Of a DNA stretch of 64,000 bases, positions 16,343 to 25,822 are shown one piece after another. Under the pieces are notes generated by a model that searched no databases, was not told the origin of the DNA, and saw only the letters and a program-made list of their open reading frames with translations. Origin of the DNA: Wujia chipingensis (lineage in GTDB: Bacteria; Bacillota; Clostridia; Lachnospirales; Lachnospiraceae); NCBI RefSeq assembly GCF_014337155.1, contig NZ_CP060632.1, forward strand, positions 937,001 through 1,001,000, given 5' to 3'. Each line of letters begins with the position of its first letter. The first letter of the stretch is position 1. The position numbers were made by a program, and so were the translations under genes.

Positions 16343-18220
16343 ATGCATATGTTAGAGAAGATAACAAAAGAAAACGATATTAAGCAGATAGAAAGACAGG
16401 ATTATCCGGCACTGGCAGCAGAGATCCGGGATTTTCTGATTGAGAAAGTAAGTATACATGGTGGGCATCTGGCGTCCAATCTTGGTACGGTGGAGCTTAC
16501 GATGGCACTGCATGCAGTGATGAATTTCCCAGAAGATAAGCTGATCTTTGATGTCGGACATCAATCCTATACACATAAGATCCTGACCGGAAGAAAGGAT
16601 GCGTTTGAGACACTGCGGCAGTACGATGGCTTAAGCGGGTTCCCAAAACGCAACGAGAGTCCGTGCGATGCGTTCGACACCGGACACAGTTCGACTGGTA
16701 TCTCAGCGGCGATGGGGTATTCAATCGCCAGAGATCTGTGCGGCGGGGATGAGAAGGTCGCCGTTGTGATTGGTGACGGATCACTGACCGGAGGTATGGC
16801 GTATGAAGCGTTAAACGGGCTTGCGCAGTTGAAAACCGGGTGTGTCGTTGTCATTAACGACAACAATATGTCGATCGGTAAAAACGTCGGCGGTCTGTCC
16901 AAGTATCTGAATGAAATCCGGCTTGGAAATGCGTACAATGAGTTAAAAACCGGTGTGGAAAGCAGTCTGATGGGGTCAAAAACCGGAAAGAAGATTGCGA
17001 AGGTACTGAAGCGCTCGAAGGATAATATCAAACAGTTTTTTGTGCCGGGCATGTTTTTCGAGGAGCTTGGAATCACGTATGTCGGACCAATTGACGGACA
17101 TGATATCAATCAGATGATCACGACATTTCAGCATGCATTCCGGCTGGATAAACCGATTATTATTCATGTGAAGACGAAAAAAGGAAAAGGCTATGGCTAT
17201 GCGGAGCGGCACCCGGATTATTTCCATGGGATTGCGCCGTTTGACCGGATATCCGGTAAGGTGCTTGCCGCGAAAAAGACAAGCTGTTACACCGATATTT
17301 TTGCGAAGAAGATGGTGAAGCTTGGAGAGACACATGAGGATGTTGTAGCGATCACGGCTGCGATGGCACAGGGAACCGGACTGGTACGATTTGAAGAGGC
17401 GTACCCAAAGCGGTTTTTCGATGTGGGAATTGCAGAACAGCATGCGGTGACTTTTGCTGCTGGTATGGCTGCCGCAGGTATGGTGCCTGTCGTGGCAATC
17501 TATTCTTCGTTCCTGCAGCGTTCGTATGACCAGATTCTACATGATGTGTGCTTGCAGAAGCTGCATGTGATTTTGGCGATTGACCGTGCCGGTCTTGTCG
17601 GACAGGATGGAGAGACGCACCAGGGTATCTATGATCTGGCGTATCTGTCGCATATGCCGCATATGATCGTACTGGCTCCGAAGAACCGGTATGAGTTGGA
17701 GGCAATGCTTGATTATGCCTATGCATATGATGGACCGATTGCAATCCGGTATCCAAGAGGCAGTGCGTATAAGGGACATGCGGATATTCAGACGCCGATT
17801 GTCTATGGAAAGAGTGAAGTGATACAGGAGGCATCTGGCGTGGCAGTGTTCTCCTGTGGACATATGATGGAGGAAGCAGACCGCCTTGTGGAACGGTTAG
17901 AGGCGAAGCAGATTCCTGTGACACTGGTCAATGTGCGGTTCCAGTCGATGCTTGATACGGAGCTTTTAGACCGGCTGATGAAGACGCATACCGTCTTTGT
18001 AACATTGGAGGATACGATCATGCAGGGCGGATATGGCGAGAAGCTGCATGCGTATCTGGCAGAGAAAAACAGTCCGGAACAGTATACATTTATCAGCGGA
18101 GCGATTCCACTTCCGAGTGTGCCACAGGGAACAATTCCGGAGTTAAGGCACCATATGCAGATCGATGCAGAGGGACTGGCAGAAAAGATTGTACCGTGTT
18201 ATAAGAAACATTTGAAATAG
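16343..18220 (+). CDS. dxs: 1-deoxy-D-xylulose-5-phosphate synthase
   Basis: 625 residues (start at ATG 16343 or at the ATG two codons later). It makes DXP from pyruvate and glyceraldehyde-3-phosphate with thiamine diphosphate, the first step of the MEP route. Seen are the early GHLASNLGTVELT with a catalytic histidine, the cofactor motif GDGSLTGGMAYEALNG...NDNNMSIGKNVGG, and in the second domain FFDVGIAEQHAVTFAAGMA with the catalytic glutamate. Full length. Confidence 0.96.
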   Translation: MHMLEKITKENDIKQIERQDYPALAAEIRDFLIEKVSIHGGHLASNLGTVELTMALHAVMNFPEDKLIFDVGHQSYTHKILTGRKDAFETLRQYDGLSGFPKRNESPCDAFDTGHSSTGISAAMGYSIARDLCGGDEKVAVVIGDGSLTGGMAYEALNGLAQLKTGCVVVINDNNMSIGKNVGGLSKYLNEIRLGNAYNELKTGVESSLMGSKTGKKIAKVLKRSKDNIKQFFVPGMFFEELGITYVGPIDGHDINQMITTFQHAFRLDKPIIIHVKTKKGKGYGYAERHPDYFHGIAPFDRISGKVLAAKKTSCYTDIFAKKMVKLGETHEDVVAITAAMAQGTGLVRFEEAYPKRFFDVGIAEQHAVTFAAGMAAAGMVPVVAIYSSFLQRSYDQILHDVCLQKLHVILAIDRAGLVGQDGETHQGIYDLAYLSHMPHMIVLAPKNRYELEAMLDYAYAYDGPIAIRYPRGSAYKGHADIQTPIVYGKSEVIQEASGVAVFSCGHMMEEADRLVERLEAKQIPVTLVNVRFQSMLDTELLDRLMKTHTVFVTLEDTIMQGGYGEKLHAYLAEKNSPEQYTFISGAIPLPSVPQGTIPELRHHMQIDAEGLAEKIVPCYKKHLK

Positions 18221-18241
18221 AAATAATATAGAGGAAGAACG

Positions 18242-19081
18242 ATGGAGAAGCAGAAGAAACAGCGGCTGGATGTATTGCTTGTGGAGAAAGGACTGGCGCC
18301 TTCGAGAGAGAAAGCAAAAGCAATCATCATGGCGGGAATTGTATATGTAGATGGAAACAAAGAAGATAAGGCTGGGACGACATTTCCAGAGAACGCGGTG
18401 ATCGAGGTAAAGGGGAAAACTCTGCCGTATGTGAGCCGCGGCGGTCTGAAGCTGGAAAAGGCAATGCAGAAATTCCCGATCACACTGTCTGGCAAAGTCT
18501 GCATGGATGTCGGTTCTTCGACCGGCGGATTTACAGATTGTATGTTGCAAAACGGAGCGACAAAAGTCTACGCAATCGATGTCGGACATGGACAGCTTGC
18601 GTGGAAACTTCGCAATGACGAGCGGGTAGTCTGCATGGAAAAGACGAATATCCGTTATGTTGTGCCGGAGGATATTGACGAGCTGGCAGCATTTTCTTCG
18701 ATTGATGTATCGTTTATCTCGTTGACGAAGGTTTTGCTTCCGGTGAAGAATCTTCTGACGGAGGATGGACAGGTGGTCTGTCTGATCAAGCCGCAGTTTG
18801 AAGCCGGACGGGAAAAGGTAGGAAAAAAGGGCGTTGTGCGTGACCGCGCTGTCCATGAAGAGGTGATCCGCATGGTGATGGACTATGCCTCTTCGATTGA
18901 TTTTTATCCGCTGGCACTGGATTTTTCTCCGGTGAAGGGACCAGAGGGAAATATTGAGTATTTATTATTCTTATCCAAGAATAAACAAGATCAGGAAATC
19001 GTGGATACTTCATCCATTGATATAAAAGCAGTTGTTACAGCTTCACATGATACGTTAGATAAGGAACCGTGTAATGAATAA
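18242..19081 (+). CDS. tlyA: TlyA-family rRNA 2'-O-methyltransferase / haemolysin
   Basis: 279 residues. An N-terminal S4 RNA-binding domain (RLDVLLVEKGLAPSREKAKAIIMAG) precedes an RrmJ/FtsJ methyltransferase fold with the SAM loop MDVGSSTGGFTDCML, then DVGHGQLAWKLR and LIKPQFEAGRE. In other bacteria TlyA methylates rRNA; the haemolysin label is historical. Its stop overlaps nadK by eight bases. Confidence 0.92.
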   Translation: MEKQKKQRLDVLLVEKGLAPSREKAKAIIMAGIVYVDGNKEDKAGTTFPENAVIEVKGKTLPYVSRGGLKLEKAMQKFPITLSGKVCMDVGSSTGGFTDCMLQNGATKVYAIDVGHGQLAWKLRNDERVVCMEKTNIRYVVPEDIDELAAFSSIDVSFISLTKVLLPVKNLLTEDGQVVCLIKPQFEAGREKVGKKGVVRDRAVHEEVIRMVMDYASSIDFYPLALDFSPVKGPEGNIEYLLFLSKNKQDQEIVDTSSIDIKAVVTASHDTLDKEPCNE

Positions 19082-19910
19082 GTTTTTAATCGTCGCAAAT
19101 ACTGACAAAGACATCAATTTAAAACTTTCGCAGGATATCGTTGCGTACATCAGGGAAAAAGGTGCGCAGGCGGTTGTGGTGAGCGATGAGCAGCACTACA
19201 ATGGCACGACGGTCAAGCCCGAATACATGGAAGGCGTAGAGGCTGTGATTGTGCTTGGCGGGGATGGAACGATGCTCCGTGCAGCACACAGCATTGGAAC
19301 CTATGATGTTCCACTTATGGGCGTCAATCTCGGAACGCTTGGTTTTTTAACTGAGGTGGAAGAGTCAAACGCATATAAAGCAATCGACCGTCTGTTGGCG
19401 GACGATTACAGCATAGAAAAACGGATGATGATTGAGGGACGCAAGGGAGAGACATCCTTTTCCTGCCTGAACGATGTGGTGATCACACGTGCAGGATTTT
19501 CCCGGATCATAGGTCTGAATATCTATGTAAATGAGCAGTTGTTAGACACGTATGAGGCAGATGGTGTGATTGTGGCGACGCCGACTGGTTCGACCGGATA
19601 TAATTTGTCCGCCGGTGGACCGATCATCAGCCCGAAATCCAAGGCAGTCGTTGTGACACCGATTTCTCCGCATTCGCTTACCTCCAAGAGCGTCGTGTTT
19701 GACAGTGCAGACCGTATACGGATCGAGGTTGTCAAGAAACGGAGAACACAGGAGACAGAAGCAATCGTTTCCTTTGACGGAGCAGACAATATCGAATTAT
19801 CTGCGGGTGAGAGCGTGGAAGTGACCTGCTCGAAGCGTGAGATCCGATTGATAAAAATGTATGATGTCAGCTTTTATAGTGTACTTCGGGAAAAAATAGG
19901 AGGCGCTTAA
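19074..19910 (+). CDS. nadK: NAD kinase
   Basis: 278 residues. It phosphorylates NAD to NADP in the cytosol. Signatures: VIVLGGDGTMLRAAH, GVNLGTLGFLTEVE, LNDVVITR and TPTGSTGYNLSAGGPI. In the conserved tlyA-nadK-argR-recN order. Confidence 0.95.
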   Translation: MNKFLIVANTDKDINLKLSQDIVAYIREKGAQAVVVSDEQHYNGTTVKPEYMEGVEAVIVLGGDGTMLRAAHSIGTYDVPLMGVNLGTLGFLTEVEESNAYKAIDRLLADDYSIEKRMMIEGRKGETSFSCLNDVVITRAGFSRIIGLNIYVNEQLLDTYEADGVIVATPTGSTGYNLSAGGPIISPKSKAVVVTPISPHSLTSKSVVFDSADRIRIEVVKKRRTQETEAIVSFDGADNIELSAGESVEVTCSKREIRLIKMYDVSFYSVLREKIGGA

Positions 19911-19911
19911 C

Positions 19912-20361
19912 ATGAGTAAGCAGAGACGCCAGCAGGCATTGCTGGAATTGATATCGGAATATGAGATAGACACGCAGGAAGAGCTTACCAGACGTTTACA
20001 GGCACTTGGATTTGAGACAACACAGGCAACTGTATCGAGAGATATACGGGAGTTGAAACTGGAAAAAGTTTCCTACGGAAGTGGGAAGCATCGTTACGCT
20101 GCAAGTCTGGAACCTGATACCGGAACACATGCATCCTATCAGCATGTGATGGCATCGTGTATTCTTTCGATTGAAGCCGCACAGAATATTATTGTAGTCA
20201 AAACTGTATCTGGTATGGCGATGGCGGTTGGTGCTGCAATCGACAATCTGTCGGTGGAAGGTATTATGGGATGTATTGCAGGCGATGATACGCTGTTTCT
20301 GGCGATCAAAGATGGGCAGCAGGCAGAACATATAATTGGAGAGATAAAAAAATGTTGTTGA
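19912..20361 (+). CDS. argR: Arginine repressor
   Basis: 149 residues. An N-terminal winged helix (TQEELTRRLQALGFETTQATVSRDIRELKL) and a C-terminal oligomerisation/arginine-binding domain ending AAIDNLSVEGIMGCIAGDDTLFLAIKDG. The start is one base after the nadK stop. It overlaps recN by ten bases. Confidence 0.95.
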   Translation: MSKQRRQQALLELISEYEIDTQEELTRRLQALGFETTQATVSRDIRELKLEKVSYGSGKHRYAASLEPDTGTHASYQHVMASCILSIEAAQNIIVVKTVSGMAMAVGAAIDNLSVEGIMGCIAGDDTLFLAIKDGQQAEHIIGEIKKCC

Positions 20362-22037
20362 CAATGCACATAAAAAATATAGCGCTGATCGAGGAGATTG
20401 ACATTGATTTCCACGAGCAGCTGAATATTCTGACCGGAGAGACGGGTGCTGGTAAATCTATTATCATTGGATCTCTGGGAATCTGTCTGGGCGGTAAATT
20501 CCCGAAAGAACTGTTGCGGGATGACACAAAGGATGGACTGGTCGAGCTTGTATTTTCGGTTGACCAGCCAGCAATTGTGGAAGCGCTTGAGAAGCTGGAG
20601 GTGACACCGGATGAGGACGGTACTTTGCTGATATCCCGGCGGTTATCGCCGAATGGCAGAACCGTCAACCGGGTAAATGATACGACGGTGACGATCACGC
20701 GGTTAAAAGAAATCGCATCGCTTCTGATCGATCTGCATGCACAGCATGAGCAGCAGACACTGTTAAAGCCAGCAAAGCATCTGGAGATACTCGATCGTTT
20801 TGGCGGGGAGGATATCCAGAAGTTGAAAAAACAGGTGCAGGAAGATTATCATATCTACCGGGAACTTGTAGAAGAAAAGAAAAAAGGCAGCATGGACGAG
20901 GCAGAGAAAAACAAACGCATGGATTTCCTGCAGTATCAGATTAAGGAAATCAAAGATGCGAAGCTGGTCGATGGCGAGGATGTCCAGTTGGAACGGCAGT
21001 ACAAGAAGGCGGTCAATGCAAAGGAAATCCTGCAATATGCAAACGACATCTATGCACTGACCGGATATGGAGCTACTTCTGCGGGAGAACAGCTAGGACG
21101 TGCGATCAAGGATATGCGCAGACTCACGGAACTGGACGAGGAGCTTGCCGATGCGGCTGGTATCTTAGAGGATGCCGATGGTCTGCTGTCAGACTTTAAT
21201 CGTGAGATCAGTGAGTATATGAAGGATATGGAGTTTGATGAAGGACAATTTCGTGAGATGGAAAGTCGTCTGGATCAGATCAATTCCTTAAAGGCAAAAT
21301 ACGGAAATTCCATTTCCCGGATTTTGGAAAGCCTTGCAGCTTTCGAGAAAGAATATGATGCTCTTTCCGGCTATGAGGAGCATATGCAGGAGATTGAGGC
21401 ACAATGGAAGAAACAGACGGCGAAGCTTGAAGAGAGCTGCCGGGTATTATCCGAGCACAGGCGGGCACTTTCGGAAAAGCTTTGTAAGAAGATCCGGGAG
21501 TCCTTGGAGGATATGAACTTTAATATGGTCCGGTTTGAGATGCGGTTTGAGACATCCCCGAATTATTCTGCAAATGGCTACGATGATGCGTGCTTCTATA
21601 TCTCGACGAATGTCGGTGAAGCGATGCGTCCGCTGCATGAGGTTGCATCCGGTGGTGAACTGTCGCGAATCATGCTGGCAATGAAATCCTGTCTTGCAAA
21701 TCAGGACGACACACCGACACTTGTCTTTGATGAGATCGATGTCGGTATCAGTGGCAGAACCGCACAGAAGGTGGCAGAGAAGATGTCGATCCTGTCACGG
21801 CAGCATCAGGTTATCTGTATCACGCATCTTTCCCAGATCGCAGCGATGGCAGATGCACATTATCTGATTGAAAAAAATGTGGAAAATGAGAAAACAATTT
21901 CCAGCATCCGGTTACTTTCAAAGGAAGAGGAAATTGAAGAACTGGCAAGACTCATCGGTGGTGCAAAGATCACGGAGACGACGATTCACACTGTGACCGA
22001 GATGAAAGGATTGGCAGAACAGGCAAAAATAAACTGA
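20352..22037 (+). CDS. recN: DNA repair protein RecN
   Basis: 561 residues, an SMC-like ATPase for double-strand break repair. The N-terminal half has NIALIEEIDIDFHEQLNILTGETGAGKS (Walker A), a long coiled coil spans the middle, and the C-terminal half has ASGGELSRIMLAMK (signature) and LVFDEIDVGISG (Walker B). Full length; a terminator follows. Confidence 0.96.
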   Translation: MLLTMHIKNIALIEEIDIDFHEQLNILTGETGAGKSIIIGSLGICLGGKFPKELLRDDTKDGLVELVFSVDQPAIVEALEKLEVTPDEDGTLLISRRLSPNGRTVNRVNDTTVTITRLKEIASLLIDLHAQHEQQTLLKPAKHLEILDRFGGEDIQKLKKQVQEDYHIYRELVEEKKKGSMDEAEKNKRMDFLQYQIKEIKDAKLVDGEDVQLERQYKKAVNAKEILQYANDIYALTGYGATSAGEQLGRAIKDMRRLTELDEELADAAGILEDADGLLSDFNREISEYMKDMEFDEGQFREMESRLDQINSLKAKYGNSISRILESLAAFEKEYDALSGYEEHMQEIEAQWKKQTAKLEESCRVLSEHRRALSEKLCKKIRESLEDMNFNMVRFEMRFETSPNYSANGYDDACFYISTNVGEAMRPLHEVASGGELSRIMLAMKSCLANQDDTPTLVFDEIDVGISGRTAQKVAEKMSILSRQHQVICITHLSQIAAMADAHYLIEKNVENEKTISSIRLLSKEEEIEELARLIGGAKITETTIHTVTEMKGLAEQAKIN

Positions 22038-22064
22038 ATTACATAGAATGAAATATTCGATACT

Positions 22065-22098
22065 AAGAGTACATGGAGGAATCTATGTACTCTTTTTT
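22065..22098 (+). terminator. recN terminator
   Basis: Stem AAGAGTACAT / ATGTACTCTT with T run. It separates recN from spoIVB, implying that spoIVB has its own promoter. Confidence 0.88.
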
Positions 22099-22166
22099 AT
22101 AGCACAAATTATATGAAATAAAGCGATTTGAAATAAAGAAATGAAATCAGGAGAGGAGGAAACGAT

Positions 22167-23243
22167 GTGAGAAAGTATCGAATCTTTTTAGTTGTACTGT
22201 TGCTGATAGTGCTTGGCATCTTAGGGTATCATAACCGGGAGTTCCTGTTCGCAAAGGGAGGAGATACAGATGTGGAGACGCAGGCGGATTCCCTGCCGGT
22301 TGTATCAAGTGAAGGGGAGACCGAATGCATGGTCTGTCCGTCAGGAGAACCAGTTGGAATCTATGTGAAAACAAAAGGTGTAATGGTGATCGGCGTCAAT
22401 TCGGTTGTGGACGAACAGGGAATCACATGCAATCCATGTGAGAATCTGTTGTCGCCGGGCGATTATGTAATGCGTATCAATGGACAGAGTGTGGACGATA
22501 AAAAATCAATGCTGGAACTGGTACAGCAAAGCGAAGGACACGAATTGCTGCTTCGTGTCTGCCGGGAAAATGAGTACCGGACGGTGCGTGTAACACCGGT
22601 AAAGAAAAAGGATGGCAGCTATGCGCTTGGACTCTGGGTAAAGGATGATATTTCCGGAATCGGAACAATCACCTATACAGATGGAGAACGGTTTGCTGCA
22701 CTTGGACACAGCATCAATGACAACGACACAGGAATTATGTTCCGCGTGTCCGATGGCGCGGTGTATGAGACGACGATCGTGCGCATCAAAAAGCCGGAAG
22801 CGGATAAGCCGGGACGACTGGAGGGCATCATCAATTATACCGGACGGTATGTGATCGGGCGCGTGGAGGAAAATAGTGCCTTTGGTATTCACGGATACTT
22901 GACAAAACGACATCAAAAGACACATACGCAGGACATCCAGGTGGCAGTTGGACGAAAATCAGAGGTGCATGTCGGAACCGCGTATCTGCTTTCGTCGGTA
23001 TCCGGGGAGTCGAAACAATACGAAATCGAGATTGTGTCAGTCGATTCTGACAATGAGAACGGACGGTGTATGGAATTTAAGGTAACCGATTCGACATTGC
23101 TTTCTCTGACCGGCGGAATTGTGCAGGGAATGAGCGGCACACCAATCCTGCAGGATGGCAGGCTGATCGGGGCAGTGACACATGTATTTGTCAACGATTC
23201 GACACGAGGCTACGGCATTTTCATCGAAGAAATGATGCAGTAA
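22167..23243 (+). CDS. spoIVB: SpoIVB peptidase (S55 family)
   Basis: 358 residues from GTG 22167. A membrane/signal segment (IFLVVLLLIVLGILGYHN) precedes a PDZ domain (about residues 75-140, with LLSPGDYVMRINGQSVDDKKSMLEL) and the serine protease domain. Catalytic positions: histidine in FAALGHSIND and serine in GIVQGMSGTPILQDGRLIGAVTHV. SpoIVB is secreted by the forespore and signals activation of sigma-K in the mother cell. Its place upstream of spo0A is the standard order in Firmicutes. Confidence 0.93.
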   Translation: MRKYRIFLVVLLLIVLGILGYHNREFLFAKGGDTDVETQADSLPVVSSEGETECMVCPSGEPVGIYVKTKGVMVIGVNSVVDEQGITCNPCENLLSPGDYVMRINGQSVDDKKSMLELVQQSEGHELLLRVCRENEYRTVRVTPVKKKDGSYALGLWVKDDISGIGTITYTDGERFAALGHSINDNDTGIMFRVSDGAVYETTIVRIKKPEADKPGRLEGIINYTGRYVIGRVEENSAFGIHGYLTKRHQKTHTQDIQVAVGRKSEVHVGTAYLLSSVSGESKQYEIEIVSVDSDNENGRCMEFKVTDSTLLSLTGGIVQGMSGTPILQDGRLIGAVTHVFVNDSTRGYGIFIEEMMQ

Positions 23244-23309
23244 AAAATGGGAAAAATTGACCGAAAATGCTGTCAATATTTACTGTCGCAACTTGCGTTT
23301 TATTATGTA

Positions 23310-23338
23310 TTGCCCTCGCAAAATAATGAAACTATAAT
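23310..23338 (+). promoter_or_regulatory. Promoter of the first spo0A-like gene
   Basis: TTGCCC 23310-23315, 17-base spacer, TATAAT 23333-23338. Upstream at about 23284 ACTGTCGCAA resembles a 0A box (TGTCGAA) with one mismatch, so feedback by Spo0A is conceivable. Confidence 0.6.
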
Positions 23339-23372
23339 GTCTTTGATATCAAGATTAGAGGGGGATAGTTTT

Positions 23373-24167
23373 ATGAAGACAAAAGTGCTTATCATAAAAC
23401 ATGATACAAAGGCAGCGACGGAATTAAGACAGCAGCTTGCAAAGAATAAGGATATTTGCGTGTGCGATATTATTTCAGACGGCGGAAACGCAGTTTCGGC
23501 AATTCGCGCACAAAATCCAAATGTCATTTTGCTGGATTTCCTGTTGCCGAATCTGGATGGACTGGCAGTGATGGAAGAGGTCGACGGATGGGGAACCCGT
23601 GGATACCGCTTCCTGTTGCAGGGGAATGCCAGCCAGATTCGATTTGCACAAAATACATGCCGGGGAAATGTTGATCATATTTTCGTCCGTTTTATCGATG
23701 AAGAATATAATGATCTTGATCTGGAAAAGGAAATCCTGACCTTAGCGCGTGGCAAACAGACGGGGATGAGTATCTGCCAGCCGGAGGATGCAGGAGAAGA
23801 ACTGCAGACAAAGCTCGAAGTAAAGGTTACGGAAATCATTCATGAGGTAGGCGTGCCAGCACATATCAAGGGATACCAGTATCTGCGCAGCTCTATCCTG
23901 ATGGCAGTACAGGATATGGATATCCTCGATTCCATCACGAAGCAGCTCTATCCTTCGATTGCAAAGGCATACGCAACGACACCATCCCGTGTGGAACGTG
24001 CCATCCGGCATGCCATTGAGGTGGCATGGAGCAGAGGTAATTCCGACACGATGCATGAGCTATTTGGATATACATTGCAGCAGGGAAAGCTGAAGCCGAC
24101 GAACTCGGAATTTATAGCACTTATCGCCGACAAAATACGACTCGAATCGAAGATGAAAAGCGCGTAG
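23373..24167 (+). CDS. Spo0A paralogue with degenerate receiver
   Basis: 264 residues from ATG 23373. The C-terminal Spo0A DNA-binding domain is well kept ([32 protein letters not shown], then [18 protein letters not shown]). In the receiver the phospho-acceptor region [13 protein letters not shown] keeps its aspartate, but the N-terminal acidic pair reads IIKHDT, the hydroxyl position reads LLQGN and the lysine of the usual K-P pair is lost (HIFVRF). Phosphate-dependent switching is therefore doubtful. It lies between spoIVB and the canonical spo0A and has its own promoter. Likely a duplicate that became a constitutive or modulatory DNA-binding partner. Confidence 0.88.
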   Translation: MKTKVLIIKHDTKAATELRQQLAKNKDICVCDIISDGGNAVSAIRAQNPNVILLDFLLPNLDGLAVMEEVDGWGTRGYRFLLQGNASQIRFAQNTCRGNVDHIFVRFIDEEYNDLDLEKEILTLARGKQTGMSICQPEDAGEELQTKLEVKVTEIIHEVGVPAHIKGYQYLRSSILMAVQDMDILDSITKQLYPSIAKAYATTPSRVERAIRHAIEVAWSRGNSDTMHELFGYTLQQGKLKPTNSEFIALIADKIRLESKMKSA

Positions 24168-24208
24168 ACAAAATTATCCACAAAAAGAAAATTTCTGTGG
24201 AAATGCGC

Positions 24209-24237
24209 TTGACAATGGTATTTTGAAATTATATCAT
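24209..24237 (+). promoter_or_regulatory. Vegetative promoter of spo0A
   Basis: TTGACA 24209-24214, 17-base spacer, TATCAT 24232-24237, close to the sigma-A consensus. Confidence 0.75.
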
Positions 24238-24293
24238 CTTCCTATGGTTAATTTTGATTGATAGGAGGTTGGTTCCAAGAAGGGGAGGATAAT

Positions 24294-25112
24294 ATGAATA
24301 CGGAGAGAATCAGGGTGATGATTGCGGACGCCGGGTATGAGATGCTTGGCCGGCAGTTAGAAGCCTATAATGGGGAGAGATTCGATATCGTTTGCTGTAC
24401 AGCGGATGGAAATGAGGTGTATGATCAGGTGCTGCAGGCACAGCCGGATGTGTTGCTGATGGATGTGTTCATTACCAACGTAGACGGACTGGAAGTATTA
24501 GAGCAGCTGCGGGAGAATCCGTCATTGACGGAGCTGAAGATTATTTTTCTGTCGACCGTGGGATCGAGCCGGATCATCAATATGGCATTTAATCTGGGTG
24601 CCGATTATTATATGATGAAGCCTTGTAATCCGAAGGTACTGGCAAAACGAATTATACAGATTGCAGACTTTGCAAAGGTTGGGGAGCCGATGGAAGGATG
24701 CGAAGATGAGGATACCAAACTGCCAGCCAACAATGTGTATGACTATGGTATGCATACGATGGAGAACGACGTAACGGAGATCATCCGTGAGATCGGTATT
24801 CCAGCGCATATCAAAGGATATCAGTACATACGTGAGGGCATCATGATGGCAGTCAATGATATGAATATGCTCAATTATATAACGAAGCTGTTGTATCCAA
24901 GTATAGCGAAAAAATACAAGACGACGTCCAGCAGTGTGGAGCGTGCCATCCGTCATGCGATTGAAGTGGCATGGGGAAGAGGCAAGATCGAAGTCATCGA
25001 GGATATGTTTGGCTATACGGTGAGTGCAGGAAAAGGAAAGCCGACGAATTCCGAGTTTATTGCCCTGATCGCGGACAAGCTGAGGATTGAGTATAAAATG
25101 CATGCAAGCTAA
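24294..25112 (+). CDS. spo0A: Sporulation master regulator Spo0A
   Basis: 272 residues from ATG 24294 (AGGGGAGG ahead). The receiver has the expected acidic start (VMIADAG), acceptor LLMDVF, hydroxyl position FLST and the K-P of YYMMKPC, so this copy should be phosphorylated normally. The C-terminal domain reads [32 protein letters not shown] and [31 protein letters not shown]. It is the canonical member of a tandem pair; the upstream copy has a decayed receiver. Confidence 0.95.
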   Translation: MNTERIRVMIADAGYEMLGRQLEAYNGERFDIVCCTADGNEVYDQVLQAQPDVLLMDVFITNVDGLEVLEQLRENPSLTELKIIFLSTVGSSRIINMAFNLGADYYMMKPCNPKVLAKRIIQIADFAKVGEPMEGCEDEDTKLPANNVYDYGMHTMENDVTEIIREIGIPAHIKGYQYIREGIMMAVNDMNMLNYITKLLYPSIAKKYKTTSSSVERAIRHAIEVAWGRGKIEVIEDMFGYTVSAGKGKPTNSEFIALIADKLRIEYKMHAS

Positions 25113-25153
25113 AAAATAAAATCCATGCAAAAGTTACGAAAGGAGATAAAGAC

Positions 25154-25687
25154 GTGGCAACGGAAGGAACAAGAGAAGGTGGTTCCAGCATGAACAGAGG
25201 ACAAGGAAAATATTTTGATCGGGAGAAACGACCAGGTGGAGGAACAAGATTCCAGAAATCCGATCGTTCCGGCGCACCGCGAGGTGACCGACAGGCAGGT
25301 GGAGACAGACCACCGCGTGGAAACGGAAACCGATCATACGGTGACAGACCATATGGAGACAGACCACCGAGAAATGAGCGTCCAAACCGAAACTACGGAG
25401 GTGCTCCTAAGTTTCCGAAAAAGGATGAGGATGAGGAAGACAGAGGCAGAAGAAGCAAGCCATCCCGTCCAAAGGAGAGTAAGCCGACGATCGCAATTCC
25501 GGACAAAAATAAGGTCCAGATGCGCTTAGAAAAGGAACAGAAATCGGTTAAGAAGAAGCAGAACAACAAAAAACGGGAATCCAGTCGTCCGCAGCCAAAG
25601 CAGAAGCGGTCAAGCAATATCAATTATACGAAGAACTATGCCAATGGCGCGTATGATGATTATGAGGATTTTGATGATTGGGAATAA
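25154..25687 (+). CDS. Disordered RG-rich protein, probably nucleic-acid binding
   Basis: 177 residues from GTG 25154 (AAAGGAG ahead). The first half consists of R/G/P/D repeats such as GDRPPRGNGNRSYGDRPYGD; the middle and C-terminal parts are lysine/arginine rich, and the last 15 residues are acidic with tyrosines (YDDYEDFDDWE). There is no folded domain that I recognise. The charge pattern resembles RGG-type RNA-binding tails. Closed by a terminator. Confidence 0.6.
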   Translation: MATEGTREGGSSMNRGQGKYFDREKRPGGGTRFQKSDRSGAPRGDRQAGGDRPPRGNGNRSYGDRPYGDRPPRNERPNRNYGGAPKFPKKDEDEEDRGRRSKPSRPKESKPTIAIPDKNKVQMRLEKEQKSVKKKQNNKKRESSRPQPKQKRSSNINYTKNYANGAYDDYEDFDDWE

Positions 25688-25693
25688 AAAGGC

Positions 25694-25728
25694 AGGCACC
25701 ATACAGCAGTTTGTATGGTGCCTTTTTG
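25694..25728 (+). terminator. Rho-independent terminator
   Basis: Perfect 12-bp stem AGGCACCATACA / TGTATGGTGCCT, 6-base loop, T run. Confidence 0.9.
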
Positions 25729-25822
25729 CGTGCTGGTATGTAGTGGTTTTACTTGTCTTGGAGAAATGAATGTGATATGATACTTTTATCTGTGGAATTT
25801 GTGATACACATGGAGGAACATT

